Positions 25,201 to 36,666 of a stretch of 64,000 bases of DNA are shown piece by piece. The stretch is from Musa acuminata AAA Group (lineage: Eukaryota; Streptophyta; Magnoliopsida; Zingiberales; Musaceae). Position 1 is the first letter of the stretch. Each line of letters begins with the position of its first letter. The position numbers were made by a program, and so were the translations under genes. Below the pieces are notes generated by a model. It ran no database searches. It saw nothing but the letters and a program-made list of their open reading frames with translations, and was not told the DNA's origin. Location of the stretch: positions 22,681,501 through 22,745,500 of the forward strand of contig NC_088348.1 in the NCBI RefSeq assembly GCF_036884655.1, read 5' to 3'.

Positions 25201-28200
25201 GGTATATAATATGCTGGCAGAACCTAAGTCACATTCTCTAGGAGATCAAGGTAATACAAGTTTACACCATCAAAATGTATCCAAAGCTCTTGTCAATGCT
25301 AAGTGTGAGGATGGTCACTATATGTGGCTTTCCTCCTGCAAGCAGAGAAATTGTTAGTGCCACTGTAAAATTGGTCAGTTGATTTGCAAAGGATTAGTCC
25401 ACTAAATCCCTTAACAATCAAGAACATTTGAGGGTATTGACCTAATTTCGTCCATAATTTCAACTCAAGGTGTCAATGTATAGGAGAGATGCCACAATGT
25501 AATGTAAAGTTGCTAATTGAGGTTGATAAGGACATTGATTAAGGAGTAGGGGAACCAAGAGCTTATAAATCCACCGGGTCACCTTTATCCTTAGAGGTAC
25601 CTTTTGGAGCTCACGAGTTCCGAAAGGACAACCGTGCGGGTGTGCTCATTGCCCAAAGCGGACAATTCCTCGTGGACCGACCAAATATTGACTTATCAAA
25701 GGTATTGCCTGGACATTGTTACAAGTTTAATTTTTTATACATATACTACCATGACCATGCTGATAACACATAATAGCACAATGTTTTTGTTGTTTCTATA
25801 AGGTTTCTACATATCATGACTGCTGTGTGATGAATGGCTTCATTTATCAGGTTGAGCAGCTGCATAAGATTTTCAAGCTTTGTGGTTCCCCTTCAGAGGA
25901 CTACTGGAAGAAGTCAAGGTTGCCACATGCCACAATTTTTAAACCTCAACAATCATACAAACGTTGTATAAAGGAGACATTCAAGGATTTTCCACCATCA
26001 TCATTGCCATTAATCGAAACTCTTCTGGCAATCGATCCAGCTGAACGTTTAACTGCCACAGCTGCATTAAATAGTGAAGTGAGTTCCATATTGTATGATA
26101 TCTGTACTCTGGACAACAATTTTGTTAGTACTTGTGATGGCCTGATCTTTTTCTTTCCTGCTATGAAGCTCATTGCACGCTTGATAATAAGGCTGTTTTG
26201 TTAATGTCATGGCCTTTTCACCGTTTTGGTTTCTATGAATGTTTTGGAAGTAGATGGCACCAAATGGATGAGGCATTACGGGTTGTTGTTGTTATTTTTG
26301 AAGGAACTTCTTATTAATATATTTTTTATTTTATCCTGCTCATTCTTGATAGTATATTTTCTGGTTATGTTTTTGGTTACTTGAACAATAACAAATTCAT
26401 GTTCATGTAGAAATTAATCAAGCATGATATTTGCTTAACTGAAAAGCTCTAGTTCTATATGTTTTCTTGTTGTTACACAGTAGTGGTAACTGGTAACTCT
26501 GGGCACTGCTTTATGTCAATGAAATACTTTTATAGTTCTCACAAGGTCCTAGTCTTAGACTCGAATCCTGCCTTCGCCGCTTACCCTTTTATAAAAAAAA
26601 AAATTATGACACTTGATTTTTAGATAGTTGCGAAGATCAATAAGAAGACTATATCTGATGCAAATTTTGAAGCCTCCTCTCTAGGATTGTTCTGTTTTGG
26701 GTATAATACTGGCACATGCATTGACACGTATAATATATGCAGCCTACTGCTTCAGTTATAATCATGAGCATTTAGCTCTTCTTGCTCTTTCTCAATCCTT
26801 CCCTTCTTCCACTCGTCCATTCTTTAATTTCCAACAATTCCAATTGGGCAAAACATTGGTCAGCTATCTGCCTGCCATAAGGTTGCTACCTCCTCTAGCT
26901 GCCCAATTCAAATTCCACCATGTAGGGGAATGTTCTCTATGCATGGATTTTGTGGAATCATGGCTGAGGAGATTCCCACAAATGATGTGTCAACCACTAT
27001 TAAGTTCACAATATTCCTTTTTTTTTTTATGCCATGTGGCAAGGTACGTCTATTGATTTGATGCAGTGGTAACTTGGCATCTTAAATTGACAAGATTGAC
27101 TTAGCATAAATTCAACATTTGGTCTGATGAGCCCTGCCTCTTTTTCTCATCTAACAAGAGAAGGAAAAACTTATATCCACTGCCAAGTTAATCTCTCATT
27201 TGCTGAGATCCATCCATTGATTCAGGTGAGAGAACGGCATGCTAGATTGGAATTATCAAGAAGTTACTAATAATAATTTGTTATTAGCTCCATGCTTTGC
27301 TTTCCCCACTTATATGTATTGGCAATTTATGTGCATTTTTTTCCTCAGTATATGTATCTCTTTATTGTAATATGATCAACTTCATGACCTGCTTTGCCTT
27401 TTGTAGTTCTTTAGTACTCCACCATATGCATGTGAGCCATCTAGCCTGCCAAAATATCCTCCAAGCAAGGAGATGGATGCTAAACTGCGGGATGAAGAAA
27501 CAAGAAGGTTTTTTTTATTTACCTTCCTATTGATTTCCTTGGTCTACATCCAATGAATTCTTTTGATAATGCTTCAAAACCTATTTCTCGGTGAAAATCA
27601 GTTCTCATATTTTCATTATCACATGCTTTTTTTATTAATAGGGTCTGCTGGTGATTCAGAAATAATCTGATCTTATAAATGTCTGGATATTCCTTGTAGT
27701 AGTGTTTGTCCTATGTTGTTATTCTGAAATTGTGTTTTATGCGGTTGATATAACATAGCAGTGCCATAATGATACTCGATAATAGTGATAGTGTCAGTGG
27801 AGTAAGATGAGTCTTCTATATAAGTAATTATTATACTCCGTCTGAAAAATAATGGCAAGCAATATAGTTTGTTACCCTTTAATCAAGTTTTCTATGAAAG
27901 TATCAGTTTTTCAATGAATGCTTGTCCTGTCTAGCAATTATTAGAGGGAAAGTTATGGCCACAAGGACATTTAAGATATCAATGAATCGTGAAGTGATTT
28001 TGGATACTGAATTGTTCATTTCAAATATATTATATGTAATTAGTGAGATCAACTTATGCAGACTGAAAACTGCTGGAGGGAAAGGCAACATAAATGGAAC
28101 GAAGAAGACACGCACACGTGACCGAGCTATGAGGGCAGTTCCAGCCCCAGATGCTAATGCTGAACTTCAAGTAAACATAGATGTATGTTAAATAAACTGC

Positions 28201-30337
28201 TACTTTTTATGTCATCTTCTTATGATTGATGTTAATGAAATTGTTCTGCTGCTATGCCGAGTATTTAAGTTAGTTGTTGGTAACCAAAGTTATTTTTTGA
28301 AACATTGGATTACATACCTTGTGGTCTGGGAATTCTTTTTCCATAATTTATGACCATCTATTGTACTGATAGTAACGGACCTACTACTTGTAGGACTTAA
28401 TTTAGACAATGAAACTGGCCGCCAGGAGTTGGACAACTAGTGACCTGCAATCAAGGCAGGAACTGTAGGAACTTCTGCTCCTCTGGGTACATCATAGTGT
28501 GGGTTCCGACCTTTATTAGTTTAGGAACTAGTTTAAGCTGAAAATAGGAAATAACTTGCATGGAATTATTTATTTTAGAAGCTCAGCATGTAAAGATAGT
28601 ATAAAGGATATAATAAAAGATTTCAAAAGAGAGTATATGAGATATGAGAAGAGGTTTAAGGAGCCTGTATTGCAGAAATACTTTTTGCTCACAGCACAAT
28701 GTACGGATATTTTTTTCTTCAAATGGTGAGATTAGTTCAGACCTAATTAGATGCTTCTCGGTAAATTATCAGCATAACTAGTTTTTTCCTTTATTATCCA
28801 GCATACTTGGTTTCTGAAGGAAGTTGAATCCTTTTGCATTTCCAAGTCAGCTTATTGAACATCAAAAAAAAAAAAAAGAAGGAAAAACGAGCTGAAGTTC
28901 AAAACTGCACTTTATTTGATCCCTTAATCTTATTTTGTTTGGTTTTAGTCATTACTTAAAATTAAGCTATTCTAAAATTGTTTGAATAGAATAGCTTCGT
29001 AGTTAAACCAAAAGCCATATTTATCTTGCTAAAGAATCATCTAGTTGATTTCCCATCTACACATATAAGTATTGAATTAATGCTGTGGGCCAAATAACCA
29101 AGGTTTGACTTCTTGGTTTGGTACCAGTTTCAGTGATGTCCTGGACCGGTATGGTACCAGTATACCAATATTGCTGAGTATCAACCAGAACTAATAAAGA
29201 AAAACAAATACCAGTCTGTGTGCACTTTATCGATGGGTATTTTAAAGTACCCTGTAACCAACTTGGATAATTTCTAACTATACATTTTCTTACTGAATCT
29301 CAGCAGAGTTAAATGGAAGTAAAAGATACATATACCCAATCCCAAATAGTTGGGATGTTACAGCTCGTTGTTGTTGTTTAGCTGATGAGCAAGCTATATG
29401 ATGTCACAAAGGTGCAAGGTTTTTGCTTAGAGTTTGCCATAATTGACACACAACATAGACTGTTAGCAAAGTTTGTATATCATATAGTGTACATATTTTT
29501 ATTCATTCCAATTGTGTTCAGACTGTTACTTAAGCATGAACATATAAGACTTTTGCAGCGATGATCTTCTAGCATGCATAGTTCTTTTACCTTCACCCGT
29601 CAAATATCATTCATATTTCAGCATATGACCAACCTGAATACCTTTTGAGTTCATGAACTATAACCAAAGGAAAAGGCAACACAAGCCCATAGAAATTCCT
29701 GTTTGCTTCAAATAGACAAACTTGTGGTCTTGACAGTTCTTTAAAATTTTAATGATTATTTCTTTCTCTGCCACTGGTGTTTTGTACTTCATACCCATTT
29801 AGGCCTTGACTTTAGAATTAGTCTTAAATTGTAGTGGTTGGACACATTCTCACTCATTTTGGCAATGGAGAGTTTCCGTAAAAAAGAAATTATGAGTGAG
29901 TATACTCCGAGTATACTCCTAAGAGGCTGCTGTTTATTTCTAATATGTAACTAGAGCTGTAACTTCTATTACCATGCAGCTTCCATGGGATATCTATATA
30001 ACATGTCTTTTCTTTTTGTAACTAGCAGAGAAGGCGTCTGATTACACATGCTAATGCAAAGAGTAAGAGTGAAAAGTTCCCCCCACCACACCAGGATGGA
30101 GCACTTGGCTACCCACTGGAGTCCTTGCATCATATGGATCCTGCATTTGACCCCCCTGAAGCTTCATTCGGCACAGTGTTCCCCTACCAGAAAGGAGGAA
30201 TGACAGCATGGTCTGGACCATTGATTGATTCTGCTGCTGCGGGAAACCCAAGAAGAAAGAAAAAATCTGCGGGCAATTCTCAGATACCGACGAACTCAAA
30301 ACAGCTTGCAGGTGCCAGTGCTACTAAGGAAGCATAG
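22244..30337 (+). CDS. CDK-like Ser/Thr protein kinase (At1g54610 group) with N-terminal acylation motif
   Basis: Seven exons: 22244-22630, 22724-23008, 23096-23413, 25851-26078, 27407-27507, 28062-28182 and 30029-30337. All phases agree and give about 582 residues. The N-terminus MGCILAKEA is an N-myristoylation signal with an adjacent cysteine for palmitoylation, which suggests membrane attachment. The kinase domain starts at FEKIDKIGQGTYSNVYKA (P-loop 131-138). It has the ATP lysine in VALKK (K153), HRDIKGSNLL (246-255), DFGLA (266-270) and the CDK-type RVVTLWYRAPELL. After the domain comes FFSTPPYACEPSSLPKYPPS, then a basic tail with RRRLITHANAKSKSEKFPPP, conserved in this plant-specific group. 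The substrate and cyclin partner are not evident. The first intron needs a GC donor, because no GT donor keeps the frame. The 2.4-kb third intron holds repeat fragments. Confidence 0.93.
22631..22723 (+). other. Probable GC-AG intron of the kinase gene
   Basis: The conserved kinase sequence FEKIDK-IGQGTYSN is broken exactly between AAG (22628-22630) and ATT (22724). The intron would begin GCTAGC and end GATATAG. The nearest GT (22656) would put exon 2 out of frame. GC-AG introns are a known minority class spliced by the normal spliceosome; this donor (AAG then GCTAGC) fits that class only weakly. Confidence 0.75.
25555..25700 (+). repeat. Retroelement-derived fragment in kinase intron 3
   Basis: The stretch with GGAGCTCACGAGTTCCG, ACAACCGTGCGGG and GCCCAAAGCGGACAAT resembles a sequence commonly found in plant LTR-type repeats. 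No partner LTR, primer-binding site or target duplication is visible nearby, so it is probably a fragment. The assignment rests on motif memory only. Confidence 0.35.
26540..26612 (+). repeat. SINE-like fragment in kinase intron 4
   Basis: It contains GACTCGAATCCTG, close to the RNA polymerase III box B (GGTTCGANNCC), followed within about 40 bp by an A-rich tail (ATAAAAAAAAAAATTA). A clear box A is not seen. It could be the 3' part of a tRNA-derived SINE or a chance match. Confidence 0.3.
29335..29385 (+). repeat. SINE 3'-end-like motif in kinase intron 6
   Basis: CCCAATCCCAAATAGTTGGGA is followed within 20 bp by GTTGTTGTTGTT. This pairing of a self-complementary CCCAA...TTGGG phrase and a GTT-rich tail occurs at the 3' ends of some plant SINEs (Au-type). 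A second copy lies at 30884-30930. Confidence 0.4.
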
Positions 30338-30883
30338 CAAAACAAGGGCATTAGTCAAGTCAGATGAGATGCATGCCATATGAAACAGGCAAATTGTTTA
30401 TTACTTGAGCATTGTCATATGCTGGTGTAGTTAGAAACCCTATTAATTGGATGGCCAGGTAAAAAGTAGCTTTCTTCAACCCCTTTCTTTGTATTTCTTC
30501 TATATCTGTTGATTTTTTGTATTGTTAGCCTTGAGTCAGCAAGACGGAGAAGAGTCTATTGGTGCCTTGTAAATTGCCTTTTTTTTCCCTCCTTTTGGCC
30601 TTTTGATTCCCGTATTAAGAACTGGATTCTGGTTTACGTTATTCGACTCAAATAAATGTCTGGAATCCTGGAATTTCTGAATCCTTCTGTATTTTAGTTA
30701 TATTCCAACCGTTCTGCCCCATGAACATTTTAGGTTTCTGGTTACTGTTATTTGAAAAATGTGTTGTAGAAGTCCTGATTATGTCCTGATTTATCTCAAG
30801 GACATTTAAAACATTATTTGGATGGCACTACCATGTTATAATACAAGTTCTACGGATATTTTATCCTTGAGCAAAAGATCCCA

Positions 30884-30930
30884 ACCCCAAATAGTTGGGA
30901 CTTTTCTGTTTTGTTGTTGTTGTTGTAGTA
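30884..30930 (+). repeat. SINE 3'-end-like motif
   Basis: ATCCCAACCCCAAATAGTTGGGA is followed by TTGTTGTTGTTGTTG and a short TAG run. It is the same composite as at 29335-29385. No polymerase III boxes were recognised immediately upstream, so it may be only the tail of a truncated SINE. Confidence 0.4.
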
Positions 30931-31754
30931 GTAGTAATGGGTTTATGATTATTAGGTAGTGAAGATGTGAAATTAATTGGTGTACCTATTCTAACTTTTT
31001 CTATTTGCATTACTTTTTTTTATCGCAAACAGATTCTTTTTAGTGTACAGCAGCGTGTTAGTCTTCAAATTCTGGCTTTTGGTGAATTTATCATGCTGAG
31101 TTCAGGATAGTACTGCAGTGAACTGTTTTGCTGTTGATATTGAGGATGTTTCTCTGAATGAAAAAGAACATGATTGGTGTTTCTAGTGCCTTGGTTGTCT
31201 CCTGAACTGTTCCATAGGGTGGTCGGGACTTTTCAAGAACCATTTGCCCCTCACCGGAAGTCATATCTTTGTGGTTCATGGATCGGTAGCATAAGACAGC
31301 AAGCATTTCCATTCTCAGGTTTCTTTACACTAAGGTCATTGACGACGTGGATCAACCTCTCGGCTATCTTTGCAAATTATGGTGGGTCCCTTTTGATCTC
31401 AAAAGTTTGTACGATAGAATTCATATTTGATTAAATATATAGTGGATTAATTATATATTATTTCATATAATTAGTTATTTTTATCAATTTTTAAATTTTA
31501 AAAAATTACATTAGTATTCGTATAATCATGAAAGTGAAATATCCATATCCATTTATCGATGATTTTATCAACAAAAATAAAAAGTAAAAAGATAATTTAA
31601 ACATTTTAATTGATGGTAATGGATGACGTCGATAGTGGTAGACAATGATGTCGTTGGGGGGTTATGGGTATGTATTGTGGATGAGAAGAGAGATGGGGAG
31701 AGGTGATGGTTGTTTTATATTTGCATCGACGTCGATATACTTGCCAAGTGATGA

Positions 31755-31935
31755 AAGGATCGCTCGGCATCTGCATCAATACCAATACAAATGTAGAGCA
31801 ACGTCGCTCAGCGATTACATCAGTGCCGACGTAGATACAGAGTGATGTCACTCGATAACTTCATCAACATCGATGCAGATGTTAAACAGTGTCGCTCGGT
31901 AATTGCATCAACGTCGATGCAGATGCAAAGCGGCC
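31755..31935. repeat. 44-bp minisatellite, four copies
   Basis: The phrase CGCTCGG or a close variant begins at 31761, 31805, 31849 and 31893, exactly 44 bp apart. Each unit continues with TTGCATCAACGTCGATGCAGATG or a diverged version. A further degenerate half unit lies just upstream near 31720-31750, shifted by 6 bp. The units differ at many sites, so the array is not recent. Confidence 0.85.
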
Positions 31936-34900
31936 TTTATCTCTCGTTGTTATTCTCCTCATCCACAATAGCCATCCGTGGGCCCTAACAATACTATTGT
32001 CTATTACCATCGATGTCGTATATTTTTATCCTTTGTTTCCATATTTTTATTAGTAAATTTAATAGCGTTAAAATAAATAGATCTAGATGTTTCACTTTCG
32101 TTACTATATGAAAGTCAACGTAACTTTTTAAGTCGGAATACTAAAGAGAACTAACTAGAAAAGGTAATATGTATAATTAGCCCACACTGACCTCTCGAAT
32201 CAATGAGGTTCAAATTATAGTGACAAGGCAACGATGGTAACCAGCCATTGACGCAGCTGAAGAACAGAGTGAAGGCTGAGCTTTCGATGAACGAAGAGGC
32301 TAAAAGGATTGGCACACTCATACCGGGGAAAAATGGGGTGTCTTGTTCTTCACCGAGAGCAAGGTATGGCAAATGGGGTCCTCTGTTTCGGTTGAAGGCA
32401 GGCTTTTGAGCTTTCGATGCTGGAATATTTAGAGCTGATATATCTGGATCCATAAGGTCGGCATGGATTGAGGATGTGGATCTTCTCAGAAATGTGCACG
32501 ATGATTCTTGACAATGTTACCATACTACAAATGAATCTTCTTCACTTGTCACGATAACATGATTTTTCCTAATCTGCATTGGCATTCTTATGGTATTGTT
32601 TTACTGCTCCTTGAAAAGATTCTGCAGAGATCTTCAGCCTATCATCGATCCAATGTGGTGAAAAAACAAAAGACAGTCGTAATCATGTCCGCTTTAACAT
32701 TCTAATCGTCGGAAAACACAACGTTCTGCAGTGATGTGATCTGCGCACCCACGGTGCATTCACTGTTTGGATGACCAATTTGGATGACACTCCAATCTCT
32801 TACCCATCCAACGTGACTCAGCTCCAAAGGGATCAGATAGATCATCCAAAAAAGGTCTCCCTTGTCCAAATCATTTGACATGGATTGGTGGATTTCCAAT
32901 TCGATGACACACATGTTGGAGGATCTTCCAAAGGCAAAGGAGAGTGGAGGGTGATGGAAGAATAAAGTGCAGAAATCTCCTTTCTCGAGAATTCCAGATT
33001 TATCTATCTATGATACCAACTTCTGTACCCTTATCTAAACACAACACATTCCCTGTGGAAGTGGAAGTGGAAGTGGATTCTCTTCTGAGGGCCGCATCTG
33101 TCTCCTCCAGTACTCAAAGGTTATCATCACTTTCAGCTAGCATCATATCTCATGCCTGAATTCATAATGATCGATATACATCTGTAATAGATGAAGCTGT
33201 AACAAGCTAAAACATGCGACAGTCCGAGCTCAATGACTTGGTTGTTTCTCTTGGCACAAACTCATACCAAGCCTCTGTCTATGTTCTATGATCGTGTCTC
33301 CTCTTTCTTGGAGACTTCCCTTCCTATTTTTCCTTGTGTCGCATCCGATCCACGAAGAGAATGCCCGTTTTCCTGGCAGCATGCTACAGTCAAAACAGAG
33401 ATGAAGTGTTCATGCTCGGGTCGCAGCAGCACAGATTAAAACATGTTTCCTCGATGAGGTCATGCAGATGTAGCAGCACAAAACACGAGCAACATCGGTG
33501 GTGGCTTTTCATCCAGCCAATGGATAAGGGAAACAAAGAAAGAAAGAAGGATTGCAACCCAAAAGATTCTGCTACAGCCAAAGACCATCGGAATCAACTG
33601 TCGCTTCACGTACAGGATGAGGATTCCACTATTTTGCGTGAGTCCCGTCTGTCCCACACAGTTGTAGAAGATCTTATGCTTCTGTTTCATACACCAATTG
33701 TTAGCCAATGTTTCTCGGAAGTAACTCTTTCGATGCAGAAGACGTTTGTGATGGTCATTTCTGATTCCACTTCGTTCTGGGATTCATATGTAGCATTCAT
33801 CCACCTTTCATAACTGAGATGAAACGAGTGCTTAACATGAATGTGTATCGATAACCATTTGTTGCCAGTCCATCAAATCAACTAGATCATTGCATATTGT
33901 AATTTCTAGTACAATTTGCAAGTTCATTACCGAAGAGATGAAGAATATCGAGGTAGATGTATGGAGCTAATCGGTAGAAAAAGATATGTTTGTATCTGTA
34001 AACAATTAAGTGTAGTTTTGATAGGAGATAAAATGAGAAAGAATTTTTTAACATGATAGAATGATATGGATATATCGATGAATAACAATTAGAATTAGCG
34101 GTGCAAAAAGAGGTAAAACAAATAAAAGGACTATTTACGAGAAGCTATGAGAACTTCGAAGGATACTGTTTGGCATAAATTAATGTAAAATCTATCGTTA
34201 TGGTCGATCTCGATTAATTGAAATATTACGGCGTGTCGTTGATGTGAAGAAATAAAAAAATTTAGAAATGATCTATTATGCTCATTCTAATATGTATATG
34301 TACGTAAAAGGCAGTAAAATAAATGATTTTAATTTATATAGCTAATTATATATTTTTTATAATTAGTTATTTTTAGCAATCTCGATCCCGACACCTTCAA
34401 AAGTTAAGTTATATTGGGATTCTTATTCTTACGAAATTAAGAAAGTAAAACATTAAGATTCCTATACAGAATTAAAAAAAAAAAGATAATTTTATAAAAT
34501 TAAAAATTAAAAAAAAATATTTTATTGGAGCAACAGAATTAAATATTTTATTTTTATAATAATAATAAGGATCTCAATATTACTTTTGAAAATATATGGA
34601 TCGAAATATTAAAGATAACTAATTAATATATTTGTAACCTTTGTCCCGTCTCTGCCAATTGCCAAATTCGTGTGCTTGCAGTGGCAGCTCACGTACACGT
34701 ACGTTTCAGGAGTCTTGAAACTTGTGCAGCAAAGGTGGGCGTCCCCTGCTGATCCTCCAAGAGGGAGGGTGGATTCGAACCTTATCGAAATGCAAAAGCA
34801 TTTGTCGACGTCAAAAGCTAAATGGTTCATATTCCTCCTTCATGCATTGGCCGATCTGTGGCCACAGCTGATTAGATATTTGACATTATCCAAATCACTC

Positions 34901-35006
34901 CACTTGCTGACACAAAGGGGTCACTGTCAACACAATGATAAGAAGGGCCTTTTGGCCATGGAACATGCTCCGGTGCTGTTCTTGGCTCTCTGTCTCTTTC
35001 TCTCTC

Positions 35007-35013
35007 TATATAA
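35007..35013 (+). promoter_or_regulatory. TATA box of the glutaredoxin gene
   Basis: TATATAA lies 91 bp upstream of the ATG at 35104, directly after a CT-rich stretch, a common arrangement in plant core promoters. An ACGT-rich segment (CACGTACACGTACG) lies near 34691-34704. Confidence 0.6.
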
Positions 35014-35103
35014 TCGAGTCAAGCAGCAGAAACAAGTCCGACACAGAACAAATCTCTGAGAACACAGTCATTCAAACAGCCACATCTCGTGTGTGCATCA
35101 GGA

Positions 35104-35415
35104 ATGGACAAGGTGATGAAGTTGGCATCCCAAAAGGCAGTCGTAATCTTCAGCCTGAGCTCCTGCTGCATGTGCCACACCGTGAAGAGTCTCTTCCATG
35201 ACCTGGGTGTCAATGCCGCCGTCTACGAGCTGGACGAGGACCCCAGGGGAAGAGAGATGGGGAAGGCTCTCGCCAAGCTGGTGGGGCGTAACCCGCCGGT
35301 GCCGGCCGTGTTCATCGGCGGCAAGCCGGTTGGATCTACGGACAGGATCATGTCACTTCACCTGGGTGGGAAACTGGTCCCTCTTCTTCGCGATGCAGGT
35401 GCTCTCTGGGTCTGA
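35104..35415 (+). CDS. CC-type (ROXY-like) glutaredoxin
   Basis: A single exon encodes 103 residues, the typical length of the plant-specific class III glutaredoxins. The active site is CCMC in SLSSCCMCHTVKSLF (about residues 21-24). The glutathione-binding parts are present: PAVFIGGKPVGSTDRIMSLH. The C-terminus contains LVPLL (LxxLL type) and ends GALWV. In this family the C-terminal ALWL motif mediates binding to TGA bZIP factors in the nucleus; the last residue here is V instead of L. The start is the ATG at 35104: the frame is open upstream, but the preceding codons fit no family member. These genes are usually intronless, as here. Confidence 0.95.
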   Translation: MDKVMKLASQKAVVIFSLSSCCMCHTVKSLFHDLGVNAAVYELDEDPRGREMGKALAKLVGRNPPVPAVFIGGKPVGSTDRIMSLHLGGKLVPLLRDAGALWV

Positions 35416-36666
35416 GCACTCTAAACTCTGCTCTGCCCTGTGGAGTAGTATTGGATGATGATCCAATTCGACTAGGGATGCGTGGAAATAAACTATTGAG
35501 AGATACGACTATGCTGATGTATAAGAACTCGTGTTATAATATCATGTAACTTCGACGCAATAATAATGCTTACTGGTCAGAATTCCCTTTACGGTTGGTT
35601 GCATTGCCCCCTCTTGTTTTGTTTTCTGCATTACCTGCGAGGATTTATAATATGACACACCCAACACATGCAGATAGATTGATGATCATGAAAGGCAGAA
35701 AAAGTTCTTTAACAAAGAACACCATCGTGCATGGATCCAAAAAGACCAACACTCGAGATTTCCCAAATGAAAAACACAAACATCTCAAGGTTACAAAATC
35801 GTCATCTCATTCACAAAGTTCAAAAGTTTTAATCATTCATCTCACGCCACGTTGTGTGTTCACTGGTCTTCACAATAATTGTTTTTCCATATCCTCTACA
35901 CCAACATGGAAGGAAATAAAGCAAGTATTGATGAGATTACAAGAAATTTTCCAGATATCAGATTGGAGGTCCCAGGGACTATATACATAAACCAGTTTCC
36001 CAACTCTTGTCATCTTCTGATCCCAAAATTGTCCAAAAGGGAGAAACTAAAAAGACAGATCACAGCTCACCACTTCTTTGCCATGAGAAAAGAATGATAC
36101 ACATCACTCGATGAGTCAGAGCTAATTTTCCAGTCAGTTGATGGTTATTTATTCTTTGATGTGGCAGAACAATTATTCCAAAGAAAAGGAACTTACAAAC
36201 CAGAGACCCAATAGCAAAAGTTTGGCACTTGTAGCATTGGTGGATAAACTACAACAACATGGTACTGTATAAGATTGCCAAAGAATAATCAGCATGATGA
36301 ACAAACTTCATTGAAATGATTGCTGGGCAGATCGAACGACTTCAGAGGTAAGAAACATTGTAAAAAAATGCAAAGCTGTGACAGTGAATATTCAAAATCT
36401 TCAATCAACCACCGTAATGGAGACCAACCCAAGGGTTAGTTTCTTCAACAGAAAAATCACCTGTATATTGCTTCAAAATGCTCACCTCTATAAGAGAATT
36501 TAGCAAGTTCAGACAGCAACATTTTCTATATAGGTCTTCCATCCCTAAGACCTATATTCATCATCATCAAAGCTGCTGGATCAATCAGGAAATCACTAGC
36601 ACTTCCATTGCCGATCATAAATTTTGTTCCTACTATCAGGCTGATCAAATGCATAGAAACACTTCA
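35416..36666. other. Intergenic region, glutaredoxin to zinc-finger gene
   Basis: The two genes converge. The stretch holds the 3' UTRs of both. No repeats or coding families were recognised; open frames at 35595-35990 and 35879-36097 look accidental. Confidence 0.5.

Larger units (their letters stand above)
30338..35103. other. Intergenic region between kinase and glutaredoxin genes
   Basis: About 4.8 kb without a recognisable gene. It starts with the kinase 3' UTR. It holds a SINE-like 3' tail (30884-30930), a 44-bp minisatellite (31755-31935), a short GGAAGT triple repeat near 33058-33076, and AT-rich sequence at 31430-31600 and 33980-34620. Both AT-rich parts carry the phrase ATAATTAGTTATTTTTA. 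An open frame at 33334-33813 has no family signature. The last 400 bp are the glutaredoxin promoter. Confidence 0.5.

Noticed and set aside
33334..33813. A 159-codon open frame in the kinase-glutaredoxin spacer
   Set aside because: No recognisable motif, ordinary composition for non-coding DNA here, and no splice or promoter context. I could not support a gene.
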